Of a stretch of 64,000 bases of DNA, positions 34,217 to 41,817 are shown one piece after another. The notes under the pieces were generated by a model. That model worked only from the letters and a program-made list of their open reading frames with translations. It was not told the DNA's origin and searched no databases. The position numbers were made by a program, and so were the translations under genes. How positions within the stretch are numbered: position 1 is the first letter of the stretch; every line of letters begins with the position of its first letter. The stretch is taken from positions 6,329,001-6,393,000 of the forward strand of contig NZ_CP117449.1 of the NCBI RefSeq assembly GCF_030687835.1. The letters are read 5' to 3'. The DNA is from Pseudomonas hefeiensis. GTDB lineage: Bacteria; Pseudomonadota; Gammaproteobacteria; Pseudomonadales; Pseudomonadaceae.

Positions 34217-35049
34217 CTTCCTTTCCATCCCCTGCTCGGCCACCGCAACCGGTGGCCGAGTCGCGCCTGAAAAAGATCTTCGGTTTTCGCACACGGTTGT
34301 ACCTGACCTGGGCGGTCATGCTGGTGTTGTTCGCGAGTTTCTTCCTGAGCTTCGACCTGAAGTTCTCCATCATCCTGGACAAACTGCCAAATCTGCTGGG
34401 CATGCACCTGGCACCCAACGGCTTTCTGCAGGGCGCGGCGCTGACGCTGTTTCTATGCCTGTGTTCGATCGTCGCTTCGTCCTTGCTGGGCTTCATCACG
34501 GCCCTGGCGCGGCTGTCCAGCAGCGCGGTAGCCTTCGGCATTGCCAGTTTCTACGCGTCATTCTTTCGCGGCACGCCGCTGCTGATCCAGATTCTGCTGA
34601 TCTATCTGGGCCTGCCACAACTGGGGCTGGTCCCGGGCGCGATTGCCGCCGGGATCATCGCCCTGTCGCTGAACTACGGCGCCTACCTGAGCGAAATCTT
34701 CCGCGCCGGCATCCTTGGCGTCCCCCACGGCCAGCGCGAAGCCTCCCTTGCGCTGGGCATGGGTGAAACCGTGATCTTCTGGCGCGTCACCCTGCCCCAG
34801 GCCATGCGCACCATCATTCCACCGACCACCAACCAATTCATCTCCATGCTCAAGGACTCGTCCCTGATCTCGGTGATGGGCGTCTGGGAAGTGATGTTCC
34901 TGGCGCAATCCTATGGTCGCTCCAGCTACCGCTATATTGAAATGCTGACTACGGCGGCGATCATCTATTGGTTGATGTCCATTGCGCTGGAGCTGATTCA
35001 GGCGCGGATGGAGCGGCATTATGGGAAGGCTTATCTGAATAATCGCTGA
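34213..35049 (+). CDS. Amino-acid ABC transporter permease
   Basis: 278 aa with an N-terminal hydrophilic extension and five to six membrane helices. The HisM-type segments are present: FRGTPLLIQILLIYLGLP, and the EAA loop around GQREASLALGMGETVIFWRVTLPQAMR. ATG overlaps the TGA of the binding-protein gene (ATGA), so translation is coupled. No ATP-binding subunit follows: the next kilobase is only repeats. The importer must borrow an ATPase, or its gene lies elsewhere. Confidence 0.9.
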   Translation: MTSFPSPARPPQPVAESRLKKIFGFRTRLYLTWAVMLVLFASFFLSFDLKFSIILDKLPNLLGMHLAPNGFLQGAALTLFLCLCSIVASSLLGFITALARLSSSAVAFGIASFYASFFRGTPLLIQILLIYLGLPQLGLVPGAIAAGIIALSLNYGAYLSEIFRAGILGVPHGQREASLALGMGETVIFWRVTLPQAMRTIIPPTTNQFISMLKDSSLISVMGVWEVMFLAQSYGRSSYRYIEMLTTAAIIYWLMSIALELIQARMERHYGKAYLNNR

Positions 35050-35120
35050 GCTTGGGGAATGCCTGGGAGGCGATAAAGCTATTCCGGTGTGTATATCCGT
35101 TGCTGCGGTAACGGCTTCTC

Positions 35121-36061
35121 AGGGTTCCGCCCTTACGGCGGGTCACTTTCGAAAATCCGGAAGCCGGCCCAGGCGAAAGTAACCAAAGCGCTTCTGCCCC
35201 ACCACTCGGCACCTCGCCTAGGCTCGGTGTGCCTGAACGAAGGCATTGCTTCGTGGGCCCGCCGCGAAGGGCCATCCATGGCCCAGCGCGGCTATCCCGG
35301 TCGTACACCCATCAGATCTGTGGGAGCAAAGCTTGCTCGCGATGAGGCCAGTAAGCACAACATCCATGTGACTGAACCACCGCCATCGCGAGCAGGCTCG
35401 CTCCCACATTCGATCTTCAGCGGACACAAAATTCATACCCAACACAGAACCACTGTGGGAGCGGGCTTGCTCGCGAAGAGGCCAGCAAGCACAACATCCA
35501 TGTGACTGAACCACCGCCATCGCGAGCAGGCTCGCTCCCACATTCGATCTTCAGTGGACACAAAATTCATACCCAACACAGAACCACTGTGGGAGCGGGC
35601 TTGCTCGCGAAGAGGCCAGCAAGCACAACATCCATGTGACTGAACCACCGCCATCGCGAGCAGGCTCGCTCCCACATTCGATCTTCAGCGGACACAAAAT
35701 TCATACCCAACACAGAACCACTGTGGGAGCGGGCTTGCTCGCGAAGAGGCCGGCCCATCCAACATCTTCATCGACTGTGACACCGCCTTCGCGAGCAAGC
35801 CCGCTCCCACAGGAGAAATGCGATCCCACCAAGAACCAGGTCGGCTATAAGGACGCCTCGGGGTGGACGTTGATCTCGGCGCCCCGTTAACCACGCTGGC
35901 TGAACGAAGGCGTTGTGAAGTGGGCCCACGGAGTAATGCCTCCGTTCAGGCATGCCGAGCCTAGGCTCGGCACCGAGTGGTGGGGCATGAGCGTCTTGCT
36001 TACTTTTGCCTGGGCCGGCTTCCGGATTCTCAAAAGTGAGCCGCCGTCAGGGCGGAACCCT
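35121..36061. repeat. Composite repeat locus with about 170-bp inverted arms
   Basis: Left arm (about 35121-35292) and right arm (about 35891-36061) are imperfect inverted copies. Shared blocks include AGGGTTCCGCCCT, CCGGAAGCCGGCCCAGGC, GCCCCACCACTCGG, GCCTAGGCTCGG and TGCCTGAACG. The about 600 bp between them is a tandem REPIN array. Short ORFs in the arms have no coding character. Confidence 0.8.
35319..35815. repeat. Tandem REPIN array, 3.7 copies with 134-135-bp period
   Basis: Copies start at 35319, 35454, 35588 and 35722. Each holds TGTGGGAGC...GCTCGCGA, a spacer with AGCACAACATCCATGTGACT, the inverted REP, and a 40-bp tail ending CATACCCAACACAGAACCAC. Copies 2 and 3 are almost identical. 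The last copy switches to a different spacer. Confidence 0.92.
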
Positions 36062-36082
36062 AAAATGATGTTCTGACAAGGC

Positions 36083-36108
36083 AAAAAAAAGGGGAGCACA
36101 TGCCCCCC
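36083..36108 (-). terminator. Intrinsic terminator of the pyruvate carboxylase operon
   Basis: On the minus strand GGGGGCATGTGCTCCCC is followed by eight T, 33 bp beyond the stop of the downstream subunit gene. Confidence 0.85.
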
Positions 36109-36140
36109 CGAGGTTAAACGGTTGTATCGAGGCTGTTAGC

Positions 36141-37949
36141 TCAGCCTTCGATCTCGATCAGGATCTCGCCCGGGTTGACCCGGTCGCCCTTGGCTACATG
36201 AATCGCGGTGACCTTGCCGGCGATGGCCGCCTGTACTTCGGTTTCCATCTTCATGGCTTCGGTGATCAGCACCGCTTGGCCGGCCTTCACCACGTCGCCC
36301 TCCTTGACCAGCACATCGACGATGTTGCCCGGCATGGTGGTGCTGACATGACCCGGCGCAGTGGCTTGCTTGCGCTTGCTGCTGCCGCCGCTGACAAACT
36401 CATTGAGCGGTTCGAACACGACCTCTTCGGGCATGCCATCGATGGACAGGTAGAAGTGACGCTTGCCTTCAGCCTTGACGCCCACTCCGGTGATGTCGAC
36501 GCGGTAGGTTTCGCCGTGAACGTCGATGACGAACTCGGTCGGCACGCCTTCGCCGCCCGCCGAACTCACACTGCCCGCCTCAGGGATTGGCAGCAGCACT
36601 TCCGGGGTCAGGGTGCCGGCTTCGCGCTCTTCGAGGAACTTGCGTCCGATGTCCGGGAACATGGCGTAGGTCAGTACGTCTTCTTCGGATTTGGCCAGTG
36701 CGCCGATTTCGCCACGCAGCTTGGTCATTTCCGGCTTGAGCAGGTCGGCCGGACGCACATCGATCACGTCTTCGCTGCCGATGGCCTGGCGGCGCAGCTT
36801 CTCATTCACCGAACCCGGAGCCTTGCCGTAGCCGCCCTGCAAATAGAGCTTCACCTCGTTGGTGATGGTCTTGTAGCGCTCACCGGCCAGCACGTTGAAA
36901 AACGCCTGGGTGCCGACGATCTGCGAGGTCGGGGTCACCAGCGGCGGGAAGCCAAGGTCTTCGCGCACTCGCGGAATCTCAGCCAGCACCTCGTTCATAC
37001 GGTTTAACGCGCCCTGCTCTTTGAGCTGGTTGGCCAGGTTGGAAATCATCCCGCCCGGCACCTGGTTCACTTGCACCCGGGTGTCTACCGCGGTGAACTC
37101 GCTTTCGAACTGGTGATACTTCTTGCGCACCGCATAGAAATACAGGCCGATTTCCTGCAGCAATTCCAGGTTCAGGCCGGTGTCGAACTCGCTGCCCTTA
37201 AGGGCCGCAACCATCGATTCGGTGCCCGGATGGCTGGTGCCCCAGGCGAAGCTGGAGATTGCGGTGTCGATGTGATCGGCGCCGTTTTCAATTGCCTTGA
37301 GCTGACACATCGCGGCCAGGCCAGCGGTGTCATGGGAATGGATGAACACCGGCAACGATTGCTCGGTCTTCAGCGCTTTCACCAGCTCGCCAGTGGCATA
37401 AGGGGTCAGCAAGCCGGCCATGTCCTTGATTGCCACCGAGTCGCAACCCATGGCTTCCATTTGCTTGGCCTGGGCCACGAAGGCTTCGATGGTGTGTACC
37501 GGGCTGGTGGTGTAGGCGATGGTGCCCTGGGCATGCTTGCCAGAGGCCTTCACCGCCTCGATGGCGACCCGCAGGTTACGCACGTCGTTCATCGCATCGA
37601 AAATACGGAACACATCGATACCGTTGACCGCAGCCTTGGCCACGAATGCCTTGACCACGTCATCGCTGTAATGGCGATAGCCCAGCAGGTTCTGGCCGCG
37701 CAGGAGCATTTGCAGGCGAGTGTTGGGCAGCGCCGCGCGCAGTTGGCGCAAACGCTCCCACGGGTCTTCCTTCAGGAAGCGCACGCAGGCGTCGAATGTC
37801 GCGCCGCCCCAGACTTCCAGCGACCAATAGCCGACTTTGTCGAGCTTGTCGCAGATCGGCAGCATGTCCTCGGTGCGCATGCGCGTGGCGAGCAGCGATT
37901 GGTGGGCGTCGCGCAGGATTGTGTCGGTAACAAAGATCTTCTTGGACAT
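36141..37949 (-). CDS. oadA: Pyruvate carboxylase subunit B / oxaloacetate decarboxylase alpha-like (carboxyltransferase + biotin carrier)
   Basis: 602 aa. An HMGL-like carboxyltransferase barrel (DTILRDAHQSLLATRMRTED at the start, KDMAGLLTPYATGEL, HSHDTAGLAA) is followed by the PYC/OADA conserved region and a C-terminal biotinyl domain with EAMKMETEVQA, whose Lys carries biotin. With the biotin-carboxylase subunit 12 bp upstream it forms the two-subunit pyruvate carboxylase of pseudomonads, replenishing oxaloacetate. There are no OadB/OadG sodium-pump subunits nearby, so a decarboxylase role is unlikely. Often annotated oadA or pycB. Confidence 0.95.
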   Translation of the reverse strand: MSKKIFVTDTILRDAHQSLLATRMRTEDMLPICDKLDKVGYWSLEVWGGATFDACVRFLKEDPWERLRQLRAALPNTRLQMLLRGQNLLGYRHYSDDVVKAFVAKAAVNGIDVFRIFDAMNDVRNLRVAIEAVKASGKHAQGTIAYTTSPVHTIEAFVAQAKQMEAMGCDSVAIKDMAGLLTPYATGELVKALKTEQSLPVFIHSHDTAGLAAMCQLKAIENGADHIDTAISSFAWGTSHPGTESMVAALKGSEFDTGLNLELLQEIGLYFYAVRKKYHQFESEFTAVDTRVQVNQVPGGMISNLANQLKEQGALNRMNEVLAEIPRVREDLGFPPLVTPTSQIVGTQAFFNVLAGERYKTITNEVKLYLQGGYGKAPGSVNEKLRRQAIGSEDVIDVRPADLLKPEMTKLRGEIGALAKSEEDVLTYAMFPDIGRKFLEEREAGTLTPEVLLPIPEAGSVSSAGGEGVPTEFVIDVHGETYRVDITGVGVKAEGKRHFYLSIDGMPEEVVFEPLNEFVSGGSSKRKQATAPGHVSTTMPGNIVDVLVKEGDVVKAGQAVLITEAMKMETEVQAAIAGKVTAIHVAKGDRVNPGEILIEIEG

Positions 37950-37961
37950 GGTTGTATTTCC

Positions 37962-39377
37962 TTACAGGCCTGCGTGGGCGGCAATGGCGGCGGCGATGGC
38001 CAGGGCCAGCTCTTCGGGTTTGCGCTTGATCGAGTAGTTGGTCAGCTCAGGATGGCTTTCAACGAAGCTGGTATTGAACTGGCCACTACGGAATTCCGGG
38101 TTGCGCAGGATTTCCTGGTAATACGCCGCGGTGGTCTTGACCCCCTGCAGGCGCATGTCGTCCAGGGCCCGCAGGCCACGGTCCATTGCCTCTTCCCAGG
38201 TCAACGCCCAGACCACCAGTTTCAGGCACATCGAATCGTAGAATGGCGGAATGGTGTAGCCGGTATAGATCGCTGTGTCGGTGCGCACGCCCGGGCCGCC
38301 GGGGGCGTAGTAACGGGTGATCTTGCCGAAACTGGGCAGGAAGTTGTTTTTCGGGTCTTCGGCGTTGATCCGGAACTGCAGCGCGAAGCCACGGTGATGG
38401 ATGTCTTCCTGCTTGACCGACAGCGGCAACCCGGAGGCGATGCGGATCTGTTCGCGAACAATGTCGATGCCGGTGATTTCTTCGGTGATGGTGTGTTCCA
38501 CCTGCACCCGGGTATTCATCTCCATGAAGTACACCTCGCCCTCGGCGAGCAGGAACTCCACGGTGCCAGCATTTTCGTAGCCCACGGCCTTGGCGGCGCG
38601 CACCGATAGGTCACCGATGTAGGCACGTTGCTCAGGCGTCAGTTGCGGGCTGGGGGCGATCTCGATCAGCTTTTGGTTACGACGCTGGATAGAGCAATCA
38701 CGCTCGAACAGATGCACCACGTTGCCAAAACTGTCACCCAGGATCTGCGCTTCGATGTGCTTGGGATTGACGATGCACTTTTCCAGGAACACTTCTGCCG
38801 AACCGAAGGCCTTGGTAGCTTCGGAAATGACCCGAGGGAAAGCCTGTTCGAGTTCTTCGCGGCTGTTGCAACGGCGGATACCCCGACCGCCGCCACCGGA
38901 CGTAGCCTTGAGCATCACCGGGTAACCAATGCGGTCGCCTTCGGTCAGGGCCTCTTCGATGCCCGATACGTTGCCTTCAGTGCCCGGCGTGACCGGCACG
39001 CCGGCCTTGATCATGCTGCGCCGCGCTTCGGTCTTGTCGCCCATGCGGCGAATGACTTCAGCCGACGGGCCGATGAATTTGATTCCGCGCTCGGCGCAGA
39101 TGTCCGCCAGCTCGGCGTTTTCCGAAAGAAAACCGTAACCGGGATGCAGCGCATCGCAGCCGGTTTCCACGGCCAGGTTCACCAGTTTGCGCGGGTTGAG
39201 GTAGCCGGCCAGCGGATCGGCGCCGATGCTGTGGGCCTCGTCCGCACGCTTGACATGCAACGCATGGCGGTCCGCGTCGGAATAGACCGCGACCGAGCGA
39301 ATGCCCATCTCGGCGCAAGCGCGCACGATGCGGACGGCAATCTCACCACGGTTGGCGATCAGGATCTTTGTTATCAA
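37962..39377 (-). CDS. pycA: Pyruvate carboxylase subunit A (biotin carboxylase)
   Basis: 471-aa ATP-grasp biotin carboxylase: KILIANRGEIAVRIVRAC, HPGYGFLSENAEL, the glycine-rich ATP loop KATSGGGGRGI, MEMNTRVQVEHTITEEITGID and RINAEDP. Carboxylates the biotin on subunit B using ATP and bicarbonate. The start is taken as TTG at 39377 (ITKILIANRG, AAGGGA upstream), as family members begin exactly there. The in-frame upstream extension is not conserved. Divergent from the LysR regulator pycR. Confidence 0.94.
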   Translation of the reverse strand: MITKILIANRGEIAVRIVRACAEMGIRSVAVYSDADRHALHVKRADEAHSIGADPLAGYLNPRKLVNLAVETGCDALHPGYGFLSENAELADICAERGIKFIGPSAEVIRRMGDKTEARRSMIKAGVPVTPGTEGNVSGIEEALTEGDRIGYPVMLKATSGGGGRGIRRCNSREELEQAFPRVISEATKAFGSAEVFLEKCIVNPKHIEAQILGDSFGNVVHLFERDCSIQRRNQKLIEIAPSPQLTPEQRAYIGDLSVRAAKAVGYENAGTVEFLLAEGEVYFMEMNTRVQVEHTITEEITGIDIVREQIRIASGLPLSVKQEDIHHRGFALQFRINAEDPKNNFLPSFGKITRYYAPGGPGVRTDTAIYTGYTIPPFYDSMCLKLVVWALTWEEAMDRGLRALDDMRLQGVKTTAAYYQEILRNPEFRSGQFNTSFVESHPELTNYSIKRKPEELALAIAAAIAAHAGL

Positions 39378-39513
39378 TTGGAGGTTCCCTTGAGCCGGTG
39401 ATACCACGACCTGGGAGGTTCAGGTCGACGCGTGACCAGATGTAACAATCGGTCGCAGCACCACACTAGCCCTGGCTGGGGATTAACAAAAATGAATATT
39501 TATTGGGTCACGC

Positions 39514-39529
39514 ATAAGCAAAGACTTAT
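39514..39529. promoter_or_regulatory. Putative PycR (LysR) operator
   Basis: ATAAG-CAAAGA-CTTAT, perfect 5+6+5 inverted repeat in the pycA-pycR divergent gap, 38 bp upstream of the pycR start. An AT-rich palindrome-like ATGAATATTTAT lies 20 bp to its left. Confidence 0.45.
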
Positions 39530-39566
39530 AGTTGACTCATCCGCCCCGACCCAGAGCCTATAGAAA

Positions 39567-40529
39567 ATGCGTAAGTCATTGATGCGTATGACATTGCGTC
39601 AACTGCAAATTTTCAACGAGGTGTGCGACCTGAGGTCCTACAGCCGCGCAGCCGACGAAATGTCTCTCACACAACCGGCCGTTAGCCTACAGATTCGGTC
39701 ACTTGAGGAGCTGATTGGCCAGCCGCTGTTCGAGTACGTTGGCAAAAAACTCTACATGACCGAAGCCGCCGAAGCCCTTCAGCGCGCCAGCCGGGACATC
39801 TTTGGGCGCCTGGAAAACCTCGACATGCAGTTGTCGGACATGCAGGGCTCGCTGCAAGGCCAACTGAAGCTGGCGGTGGAATCCAGCGCCAAGTACTTCG
39901 TGCCGCACCTGTTCGCCGCCTTCAAGCGCCAGCATCCGGAGGTCAACCTCAACCTCACGGTGGTCAATCGCGGCCAAGTGATTCGAAGGCTCTCGGACAA
40001 CCGGGACGATCTGGTGATCATGTCCATGGTGCCTCAGGACATGGGCCTGGAATTCCTGCCTTTTCTCAATAATCCGATCGTCGCCGTGGCGCCGCCCGAC
40101 CACCCGCTATGCCATATGGGCCCGCTGCGCTTGCAGGACCTTGAGCCGTATACACTGCTGCTGCGCGAGCCGGGGTCAGGCACGCGGCTGGCCTGTGAGG
40201 AGTATTTCAAGGAGAAACGGGTGCATTTCACCCAGACACTGGAAGTGGCGTCGGCGGAGGCCCAACGCGAATGCGTGCTGGCGGGGCTGGGCGTGGCGCT
40301 GTTGACACGCCACGCCGCGAGCCGGGAGCTGACATCCGGCGCACTCATCGAGCTGCCGGTGGAGGAGCTGCCGCTATACCGCAGTTGGTGCCTGGTACAA
40401 GCCAAGGCGAAACGCTTGTCTCCGGTGGCCCACGCCTTCCTGGCGTTCGTTCGCGGCGAACGTGCTCAGATCATTGGCCTGGTTGGTCGTTTCGACGGGA
40501 AGCCGCCGGTGTTGCCTGCCAATAGTTGA
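39567..40529 (+). CDS. pycR: LysR-family regulator PycR
   Basis: 320 aa. Helix-turn-helix LRQLQIFNEVCDLRSYSRAA and SLTQPAVSLQIRSLEELIGQ, then a LysR substrate-binding domain (LKLAVESSAKYFVPHLFAAF resembles the CysB/CbbR-like group). Divergent next to pycA, the arrangement known for P. aeruginosa PycR, which controls pyruvate carboxylase. Its 3' end overlaps the convergent small gene by 59 bp. Confidence 0.88.
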   Translation: MRKSLMRMTLRQLQIFNEVCDLRSYSRAADEMSLTQPAVSLQIRSLEELIGQPLFEYVGKKLYMTEAAEALQRASRDIFGRLENLDMQLSDMQGSLQGQLKLAVESSAKYFVPHLFAAFKRQHPEVNLNLTVVNRGQVIRRLSDNRDDLVIMSMVPQDMGLEFLPFLNNPIVAVAPPDHPLCHMGPLRLQDLEPYTLLLREPGSGTRLACEEYFKEKRVHFTQTLEVASAEAQRECVLAGLGVALLTRHAASRELTSGALIELPVEELPLYRSWCLVQAKAKRLSPVAHAFLAFVRGERAQIIGLVGRFDGKPPVLPANS

Positions 40530-40680
40530 ATTCTGCTGCATCCGGAAACTCGCTGATTTCGGCCAGCAGCTGGCGCTGCTCACAGCGGTCTTCGATGGCA
40601 CGACGGAACGCCATGCGGCGCTGGTCTTCCTGCTGACGACGGGTTTTGACGGCGCTGCGTTCTTCGTAGGACTGGGTCAT
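40471..40680 (-). CDS. Small charged protein, PA3496-like
   Basis: 69 aa, rich in Arg/Gln/Glu: MTQSYEERSAVKTRRQQEDQ then RRMAFRRAIEDRCEQRQLLAE. Resembles the small pseudomonad proteins of the PA3496 type (KTRRQxEDxRRMAxRRAIE). No signal peptide or membrane segment; mostly helical. Convergent with pycR, overlapping its last 59 bp. Function unknown. Confidence 0.6.
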   Translation of the reverse strand: MTQSYEERSAVKTRRQQEDQRRMAFRRAIEDRCEQRQLLAEISEFPDAAEFNYWQATPAASRRNDQPGQ

Positions 40681-40811
40681 GTCGAGACTCCCAAGACGTA
40701 TACGGGAGCTTTACGATGAAGGCGCGGGATGACGATTTGGCGGCGCGAGCGTTACAGAACGATGAATTCGGGACAAATGAACCTTTGTGCCCCCAACTTC
40801 AAGACCAGCGG

Positions 40812-41678
40812 TCAGTCATCCAGCGCCTTCACCGACTTGGGTGACAGCCGCAAGCTACGCAGGCTGCGTTTCACGCTCTTGAGGTGATTGACCAGACTTG
40901 GGCCACGCGCCATGGCCACGCCCATCGCCAGCACGTCAATGACCACCAGATGGGCGATGCGTGAGGTGAGCGGCGTGTAGATTTCCGTGTCTTCATGCAC
41001 ATCGATAGCCAGGTTCACCGTCGAGAGCTCCGCCAGTGGCGTCTGGCTGGGACACAAGGTGATCAGCGAGGCGCCGCTTTCGCGCACCAGGTTGGCGGTG
41101 ATCAACAAGTCTTTGGAGCGCCCCGACTGGGAAATGCAGATCGCCACGTCAGTGGGTTTCAACGTGACCGCCGACATCGCCTGCATGTGCGGGTCGGAAT
41201 AGGCCGCCGCCGTGAGCAGCAAACGGAAAAACTTGTGCTGGGCATCCGCCGCTACCGCGCCCGAAGCACCAAAGCCATAAAACTCGACGCGCTGAGCCTG
41301 AGACATGGCTGTGACGGCTTTCTGCAAGGCCACCGGATCGAGTTTCTCGCGAACCTCCATCAGCGTGTGCAGCGTCGTGTCGAAGATTTTCAGGCTGTAG
41401 TCGGCGACCGAATCGTCTTCATGGATGGCAAACTGACCGAAGCTCGCACCCGCGGCCAGACTTTGCGCCAGCTTGAGTTTCAGGTCCTGAAAACCCGAGC
41501 AACCGATGGCTCGGCAGAAACGCACAATGGTCGGTTCGCTGATGCCTACGCTGTGGGCAAGATCGGCCATGGAGCTGTGCATCACGGCCGCAGGATCAAG
41601 CAATACGTGATCGGCGACTTTCAGCTCCGACTTGCGCAGCAGATGGCGTGACTGGGCGATGTGTTGCAACAGGTTCAA
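40812..41678 (-). CDS. RpiR/MurR-family transcriptional regulator
   Basis: 288 aa. N-terminal RpiR helix-turn-helix (SELKVADHVLLDPAAVMHSS, LAHSVGISEPTIVRFCRAIG) and C-terminal SIS sugar-phosphate domain (VEFYGFGASGAVAADAQHKF, CISQSGRSKDLLITANLV). It resembles HexR in layout, but pseudomonads have a distinct HexR next to glucose genes, so the symbol is withheld. From memory, the same gene sits beside pycR in P. aeruginosa. Probably senses a phosphorylated sugar or central-carbon intermediate and may autoregulate (operator at 41723). Confidence 0.88.
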   Translation of the reverse strand: MNLLQHIAQSRHLLRKSELKVADHVLLDPAAVMHSSMADLAHSVGISEPTIVRFCRAIGCSGFQDLKLKLAQSLAAGASFGQFAIHEDDSVADYSLKIFDTTLHTLMEVREKLDPVALQKAVTAMSQAQRVEFYGFGASGAVAADAQHKFFRLLLTAAAYSDPHMQAMSAVTLKPTDVAICISQSGRSKDLLITANLVRESGASLITLCPSQTPLAELSTVNLAIDVHEDTEIYTPLTSRIAHLVVIDVLAMGVAMARGPSLVNHLKSVKRSLRSLRLSPKSVKALDD

Positions 41679-41722
41679 GGGACTGGACTCTTGTTATTGG
41701 CAGGTGCCGGGATGTAGCAAGT

Positions 41723-41739
41723 TTGTAGTTATACTACAA
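41723..41739. promoter_or_regulatory. HexR-like operator upstream of the RpiR gene
   Basis: TTGTAG-TTATA-CTACAA, perfect 6+5+6 inverted repeat, 45 bp upstream of the RpiR start. Known HexR sites are TTGT-N7/8-ACAA; this one has N9. Confidence 0.55.
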
Positions 41740-41817
41740 GAGTTGGCTTTTTGCCCGCCCAATGCGAACTCAATCTCCCGGTTTCATGCCGCATGCACGC
41801 CATGTAGCAACAGCGCG

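Noticed and set aside
35319..35815. CRISPR array
   Set aside because: The period is 134-135 bp and the repeated unit is a REPIN with its own spacer repeated too; there are no short direct repeats with unique spacers and no cas genes.
35218..35894. Several 60-107-aa ORFs in the REPIN array and arms
   Set aside because: They are translations of repeat sequence (recurrent LREQARSHSG / GASLLAMAV-type peptides), not genes.
36141..37949. Sodium-pumping oxaloacetate decarboxylase
   Set aside because: No beta or gamma subunit genes are present and the gene is paired with a biotin carboxylase, so pyruvate carboxylase is the better call.
37071..38609. 512-aa plus-strand ORF spanning both pyruvate carboxylase genes
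   Set aside because: Antisense to two recognised genes; His/Gln/Val-rich shadow composition.
40812..41678. Assigning the symbol hexR to the RpiR-family gene
   Set aside because: Layout and operator resemble HexR, but the sequence beside pycR differs from the glucose-locus HexR of pseudomonads as I know it.
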